Under the pieces are notes generated by a model, which did no database searches, was not told the origin of the DNA, and was given only the letters and a program-made list of their open reading frames with translations. Below are positions 7,265 through 10,308 of a stretch of 10,308 bases of DNA, piece by piece (position 1 is the first letter of the stretch; every line of letters begins with the position of its first letter). The position numbers were made by a program, and so were the translations under genes. The stretch is from Armatimonadota bacterium (lineage in GTDB: Bacteria > Sysuimicrobiota > Sysuimicrobiia > Sysuimicrobiales > Kaftiobacteriaceae), in NCBI GenBank assembly GCA_020028535.1, contig JAIBHM010000048.1, positions 1 through 10,308 on the forward strand. Direction: 5' to 3'.

Positions 7265-8359
7265 ATGCGCGACTACTACGCGGTCTTGGGCGTCGACCGC
7301 AACGCCTCACAGGATCAGATCAAACAGGCCTTCCGCCGCCTGGCACGCGAGAACCATCCGGACGTCAAGAAGGATGATCCACAGGCGGACGACCGCTTCA
7401 AGGAGATCAACGAAGCCTACCAGGTGTTGGGAGATTCCACGCGGCGGGCCCAGTACGACCGCTTCGGCACGGTGCAGCCGTTCGGCGCCGACATGCGCGA
7501 GGGGGGGTTCGGGCCCTTCGAGGACATCTTCGACATGTTCTTCGGACGGCGCGGCCGCGTGGATCGCGACGCTCCGGAACGGGGCGCGGACCTGCGTTAT
7601 GACCTTGAGCTCACGCTCGAAGAGGCCGCCACCGGGTTCGAGAAGACGATCGAGATCGAGCGTCTGGACACTTGCCCATCCTGTTTCGGCACAGGAGCGG
7701 AGCGCGGCTCGGCGCCGGAAACGTGTTCCACCTGCCGCGGCGCAGGTGAGGTCCGCTACTCGCAGCGCACCGTGTTTGGATCGTTTACGCAGATCGGCAC
7801 GTGCAACGCGTGCGCCGGAACGGGCAAGGTGATCCGCAATCCCTGCCGCCAGTGCAGCGGCAGCGGCCGGGCGGCGACCAAGCGCACGCTGTCGGTAAAG
7901 GTGCCCGCGGGTGTCGACAACGGGATGCGTCTTCGCATGGCGGGAGAGGGGGAGGGCGGTTCTCGGGGAGGCGAGCGCGGCGATCTGTACGTGTTCATCC
8001 ACGTACGGCCGCACCCCATCTTCGAACGGCGCGGCCGCGACCTGCATGCCGCGATCCCGATCTCGATCACGCAGGCCACGCTCGGCGACGAGGTGCAGGT
8101 TCCGACCCTCGACGGCCCCGTGACTCAGGCCGTGCCATCCGGAGTGCAGCCCGGCACCGTGCTGACCGTGAAGGGCAAAGGGATGCCCGATCCCCGCGGC
8201 GGCCGGGGCGACCTGCTGGTGCGCCTGGACGTGCGCGTCCCGACCGACCTGACCGACGAGGAACGAAAGGCGCTCCTGGAGTTCGCCAGGCAGCGCGGCG
8301 AGCAGGTCAAGCCGCAGCGCAAGAAGCTCTCCAGTAAGGTGAAAGAACTCCTCCAGTGA
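7265..8359 (+). CDS. dnaJ: Chaperone protein DnaJ (type I Hsp40)
   Basis: Cytoplasmic co-chaperone that delivers unfolded proteins to DnaK and stimulates its ATPase. All parts of a class A J-protein are present in its 364 residues. The J domain (1-68) has HPD at 31-33. A short G/F region lies around 75-97 (GGFGPFEDIFDMFFGRRGR). The zinc-binding domain has four intact CxxCxGxG repeats at 137-144, 154-161, 180-187 and 194-201. Two C-terminal beta domains carry the substrate site (VPAGVDNGMRLRMAGEGE; GDLYVFIHVRPHPIFERRG). The ATG comes 3 bases after the hrcA stop without a Shine-Dalgarno sequence, suggesting translational coupling, and the stop overlaps the prmA start by 4 bases (GTGA). Placement behind CIRCE-hrcA implies heat induction. 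Its partners DnaK and GrpE must be encoded elsewhere. Confidence 0.97.
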   Translation: MRDYYAVLGVDRNASQDQIKQAFRRLARENHPDVKKDDPQADDRFKEINEAYQVLGDSTRRAQYDRFGTVQPFGADMREGGFGPFEDIFDMFFGRRGRVDRDAPERGADLRYDLELTLEEAATGFEKTIEIERLDTCPSCFGTGAERGSAPETCSTCRGAGEVRYSQRTVFGSFTQIGTCNACAGTGKVIRNPCRQCSGSGRAATKRTLSVKVPAGVDNGMRLRMAGEGEGGSRGGERGDLYVFIHVRPHPIFERRGRDLHAAIPISITQATLGDEVQVPTLDGPVTQAVPSGVQPGTVLTVKGKGMPDPRGGRGDLLVRLDVRVPTDLTDEERKALLEFARQRGEQVKPQRKKLSSKVKELLQ

Positions 8360-9228
8360 AGTGGGTGGAGATCACGGTCGTGACAGCGGCGCCGGCGGTG
8401 GAGGCGATCGCCAATATCCTGCTGGAGTGCCGCAGCGGAGGCGTGGCCGAAGAGGCCACGCCATCGGGGCACGTGCTGCTTCGCGGATACCTGCCCGTCG
8501 GTCCCGCGACACGCGTCACCCTCTCGGCCATCAGGGACCGCATTCGAACGCTCCCAACCTACGGCCTCGATACCGGCCCGGCAACCGTCGAGACGGAGGA
8601 GATCGAGGACGAGGGATGGGCGCACGCCTGGAAGATCCATTTCAAGCCGTTCGCAATCGGCCGACTGTGGATCACGCCGACCTGGGATCACACCCCGCCG
8701 CCCCACGACGCGGTGATCGTCGAGCTCGACCCCGGCATGGCCTTCGGCAGCGGTCTCCATCCGTCGACGCAGATGTGCCTAGAGATGTTGTCGCGCGGCC
8801 TCTGGGCCGACGCGACGGTCTTTGATGTTGGGAGTGGTTCCGGCATTCTCTCGATTGCAGCTGCCAAGTTGGGAGCTGCGCGGGTCCTGGCTCGCGATAA
8901 TGATCCCGTCGCGGTCGAGGTCGCACGGCACAATGTCTCGTACAATCGCGTGAATGACCGCGTCACGGTCGAGGAAGGCGATCTGCTGACGGGAGTCGAG
9001 GGGCAGGCGCACCTCATCCTGGCAAACCTCATCGCCGACACTCACCTGGGCTTCCTGACCGGCGCGTTGCCCTCGCTGCTCCCAAACGGGATGCTGGCCG
9101 CGTCAGGGATCATCGCGGACCGTCTGTTGGAGGTGGAGGCCGTGGCGCGCGCGGCCGGGTTTCGGGTGGCAGATTCACTGCGCAGCGGCGAGTGGCGCTG
9201 CGCGATCCTGTCCAGGCCCGGGTCGTGA
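8356..9228 (+). CDS. prmA: Ribosomal protein L11 methyltransferase
   Basis: SAM-dependent enzyme that trimethylates lysine side chains and the N-terminus of ribosomal protein L11. The 290-residue protein has an N-terminal L11-recognition domain (about 1-60) with a linker (ETEEIEDEGWAHAWKIHFKPF). The signature DPGMAFGSGLHPST is at 125-138; most family members have GTHPTT there. SAM motif I is VFDVGSGSG at 155-163, and the motif IV position reads LANLIAD with Asn224. These motifs place it in PrmA rather than among generic methyltransferases. The GTG start overlaps the dnaJ stop in GTGA, and its own stop overlaps the rsmE start in the same way, so translation is probably coupled. dnaJ-prmA-rsmE is a classical order in Bacillota and relatives. 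Confidence 0.95.
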   Translation: MKWVEITVVTAAPAVEAIANILLECRSGGVAEEATPSGHVLLRGYLPVGPATRVTLSAIRDRIRTLPTYGLDTGPATVETEEIEDEGWAHAWKIHFKPFAIGRLWITPTWDHTPPPHDAVIVELDPGMAFGSGLHPSTQMCLEMLSRGLWADATVFDVGSGSGILSIAAAKLGAARVLARDNDPVAVEVARHNVSYNRVNDRVTVEEGDLLTGVEGQAHLILANLIADTHLGFLTGALPSLLPNGMLAASGIIADRLLEVEAVARAAGFRVADSLRSGEWRCAILSRPGS

Positions 9229-9956
9229 TCGTGCGCCGTTTCTACGTCCCTCCCGGATCTATCAACGGAGATGCCGTGACCCTGCGCAACCGTGAGGCTC
9301 ATCACGCGGCTGTGGTACTCCGGCTGCGCCCGGGTGAGAAGGTCATCATTGTCGATGGGTCTCGCGCCGAGCACATTGTAGAGCTCACCGAGGTGACGCG
9401 GCGCGAAGTCACGGGACGGGTTGTGAAGAGGCGACCAGGATCGGCGATCCCGGTCGAGCTCGTTCTCGTCCAGAGTGTGGCCAAAGGCGCAAAGATGGAC
9501 GACGTCATCCGCATGGGCACCGAGCTCGGGGTGGCCGCGTTCATTCCCGTCCTCACCAAGCGCACGGTCGCCGAGGGGAAGGGCAGGACTGAGCGGTGGC
9601 GCCGGATTGCCGTGCAGGCGGCGAAGCAGAGCCACCGGACGGACGCGCCATCCGTCGCAGATCCCGTGCCGTTTGCCGGCGCAATCGAGCGCGTGGCGGG
9701 GACCGGGCTCGTCCTTATCCTCTGGGAAGGTGAGCGGACGCGGACGATCGGACACGCCCTGCGCGAGGCGCCCGCGTCCGCGCGGGTGATCGTGATCGTG
9801 GGGCCTGAGGGCGGATTCGAGCCGGATGAGATCGAGGAAGCGGTGGCGCGGGGCGCGCAGGCAGTCTCGCTCGGACCGCTCGTGTTGCGCACGGAGACCG
9901 CCGGCGCCGCTGCGGTCTCGATGGTCCTGTACGAGCTCACCCTGCGGCCCGCATAA
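9225..9956 (+). CDS. rsmE: 16S rRNA (uracil(1498)-N(3))-methyltransferase
   Basis: SPOUT-class, SAM-dependent enzyme that methylates N3 of U1498 of 16S rRNA in the assembled 30S subunit. The 243 residues are of normal length. An N-terminal PUA-like RNA-binding domain starts VRRFYVPP and contains NREAHHAAVVLRLRPGEKVIIVDGS. The C-terminal trefoil-knot domain has GPEGGF at 193-198 and the family signature LGPLVLRTETA at 216-226. The longer frame from GTG 9192 would add eleven residues inside prmA. GTG 9225 makes the GTGA overlap also seen at dnaJ/prmA and gives the expected N-terminus; GTG 9231 is a further alternative. It is the last gene of the hrcA operon, with a terminator about 105 bases downstream. 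Confidence 0.95.
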   Translation: MIVRRFYVPPGSINGDAVTLRNREAHHAAVVLRLRPGEKVIIVDGSRAEHIVELTEVTRREVTGRVVKRRPGSAIPVELVLVQSVAKGAKMDDVIRMGTELGVAAFIPVLTKRTVAEGKGRTERWRRIAVQAAKQSHRTDAPSVADPVPFAGAIERVAGTGLVLILWEGERTRTIGHALREAPASARVIVIVGPEGGFEPDEIEEAVARGAQAVSLGPLVLRTETAGAAAVSMVLYELTLRPA

Positions 9957-9967
9957 TCCGGAGGAGG

Positions 9968-9991
9968 AGTTTCGGAAGGCGCTGCGAAACT
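9968..9991 (+). repeat. Short inverted repeat (hairpin) after rsmE
   Basis: AGTTTCG (9968-9974) and CGAAACT (9985-9991) form a perfect 7-bp stem with a 10-base loop, 11 bases after the rsmE stop. It has no T-run, so it is not a rho-independent terminator. It could stabilise the 3' end of the operon mRNA or be chance. The run GGAGGAGGAG just before it resembles a ribosome binding site but has no start codon at a suitable distance. Confidence 0.35.
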
Positions 9992-10061
9992 AACCGCAGA
10001 TTCGCGACCATTAACGGTACCCCGGGAGGGACCATGGCGCGGGCAGGACAGATGTGTGCGT

Positions 10062-10090
10062 ATGGAGCCCCTGGGTGGGCTCCATTTTTT
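10062..10090 (+). terminator. Rho-independent terminator of the hrcA-dnaJ-prmA-rsmE operon
   Basis: ATGGAGCCC (10062-10070) pairs with GGGCTCCAT (10077-10085) in a perfect 9-bp stem with a 6-base loop (CTGGGT). The second arm runs straight into a run of six T (10085-10090). This is a textbook intrinsic terminator on the + strand. The simplest reading is the end of the operon, ahead of the separate carA promoter. An attenuator role for carA is less likely because the carA promoter lies downstream of it. Confidence 0.85.
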
Positions 10091-10130
10091 GTTGCGGTGC
10101 CGCCGACCGGAACGCCGGAAGGATCACGCG

Positions 10131-10148
10131 GTTGCATGTTTATTCATT
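10131..10148 (-). promoter_or_regulatory. Candidate ARG box (ArgR/AhrC operator) over the carA promoter
   Basis: On the minus strand the 18 bases read AATGAATAAACATGCAAC. From memory, the B. subtilis AhrC consensus is CATGAATAAAAATKCAAK, giving 15 of 18 matches. The palindromic core TGAAT-N4-ATKCA of the E. coli and Bacillus ARG box is recognisable. A more degenerate second copy at 10151-10168, two bases away, fits the usual tandem spacing for hexameric ArgR. The first box covers the -35 element and the second covers the -10 and probable start, so binding would block the promoter. carA supplies carbamoyl phosphate for arginine synthesis and is a known ArgR target in other bacteria. No argR gene is in the window. 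Confidence 0.5.
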
Positions 10149-10160
10149 GACTAGTATCAT
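10132..10160 (+). promoter_or_regulatory. Sigma-70/SigA-type promoter of carA
   Basis: TTGCAT (10132-10137) and TATCAT (10155-10160) are separated by exactly 17 bases. The -10 matches the consensus at five of six positions and the -35 at three, as expected for a regulated promoter. Transcription should start near 10167, only about three bases before the carA ATG, so the mRNA would be leaderless or nearly so. This agrees with the absence of any ribosome binding site. Confidence 0.6.
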
Positions 10161-10169
10161 TATGCAGCC

Positions 10170-10308
10170 ATGACCCCGCCCCAGGGATGTCTCGTCTTGG
10201 AAGACGGCGCCGTCTTTGCCGGAGAGCGCATCGGCGCCGCGGGGGGCGCCTCGGGTGAGGTCGTCTTCACCACGAGCATGACCGGGTATCAGGAGGTCCT
10301 CAGCGACC
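10170..10308 (+). CDS. carA: Carbamoyl-phosphate synthase small subunit, N-terminal part (3' end outside window)
   Basis: Glutamine-hydrolysing subunit of carbamoyl-phosphate synthase, which passes ammonia to the large subunit CarB for arginine and pyrimidine synthesis. Only the first 46 codons lie in the window, and the frame is open to the right edge. The sequence shows the typical CarA N-terminus: CLVLEDGAVFAGERIGA, then GEVVFTTSMTGYQEVLSD, where GEVVFxTSMTGYQE is diagnostic. The amidotransferase domain is outside. ATG 10170 is chosen because the homology starts a few residues later and no earlier in-frame start fits. There is no Shine-Dalgarno sequence, and a promoter -10 box ends 9 bases before the start codon. 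carB may follow downstream, which cannot be seen. Confidence 0.93.
   Translation, partial: MTPPQGCLVLEDGAVFAGERIGAAGGASGEVVFTTSMTGYQEVLSD

Noticed and set aside
7545..8040. Repeated CGGCGCGGCCGCG string, twice within dnaJ
   Set aside because: It encodes similar Arg-rich peptides (RRGR) and reflects codon use in a GC-rich gene; two copies do not make a repeat family.
7307..8047. 246-codon open frame on the minus strand opposite dnaJ
   Set aside because: No family motif, no ribosome binding site, fully inside a well-identified gene; GC-driven absence of stops explains it.
9957..10090. T-box, PyrR-binding leader or other known riboswitch upstream of carA
   Set aside because: I could not find the T-box antiterminator core or a PyrR binding loop, and the hairpin with T-run is explained as the operon terminator.
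9937..10137. 66-codon open frame on the minus strand across the rsmE-carA gap
   Set aside because: No ribosome binding site, no recognisable motif; it crosses the terminator and the end of rsmE.
10034..10150. 38-codon ORF (MARAGQMCAYG...) after GGGAGGG, possible leader peptide for carA
   Set aside because: The ribosome binding spacing is too short (3 bases), it spans the terminator, lacks a run of Arg codons, and the carA promoter lies downstream of most of it.

Overview
The window is a GC-rich chromosomal housekeeping segment from a bacterium. It holds nine protein-coding genes, two of them cut by the window edges, and I see no mobile elements, tRNA or rRNA genes, CRISPR arrays or phage genes. 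The order comEC-holA-rpsT and hrcA-dnaJ-prmA-rsmE resembles the classical Bacillota arrangement. However, the usual genes between rpsT and hrcA are replaced by a murJ-family gene, and grpE and dnaK are missing between hrcA and dnaJ. With the high GC content, frequent GTG starts, a perfect CIRCE operator and an apparently leaderless carA, this suggests a deep-branching Terrabacteria lineage (Chloroflexota, Armatimonadota, CSP1-3/Sysuimicrobiota or a high-GC Bacillota relative). That assignment is inference.

Left region (1-4274, + strand): the 3' part of thrS (threonyl-tRNA synthetase), then comEC (DNA-uptake channel) and holA (DNA polymerase III delta subunit), which lie 3 bases apart. holA converges on rpsT (ribosomal protein S20, - strand), and the two genes share one palindromic CTAG as their stop codons. 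rpsT has a strong ribosome binding site and a good sigma-70/SigA-type promoter. The -35 box of that promoter sits just before the start of the divergent murJ-family gene (4588-6159).

Middle and right (6156-9956, + strand): a heat-shock operon starts at a consensus-like promoter overlapping the murJ stop codon, followed by a perfect CIRCE element (TTAGCACTC-N9-GAGTGCTAA), the binding site of the HrcA repressor. The operon runs hrcA-dnaJ-prmA-rsmE with junctions of a 3-base gap, a 4-base overlap and a 4-base overlap. It joins chaperone control to ribosome modification: PrmA methylates protein L11 and RsmE methylates 16S rRNA. An intergenic stretch of about 210 bases (9957-10169) follows, with a small hairpin, a clear rho-independent terminator and the carA promoter. 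That promoter is overlaid by an ARG-box-like operator, which suggests ArgR/arginine control of carbamoyl-phosphate synthesis. carA is cut by the right edge.

I found no undescribed multi-gene system. The observations most worth checking are the ARG-box over a near-leaderless carA promoter, the hrcA-dnaJ operon without grpE/dnaK, and a MurJ homologue whose key cavity charges appear to be substituted.
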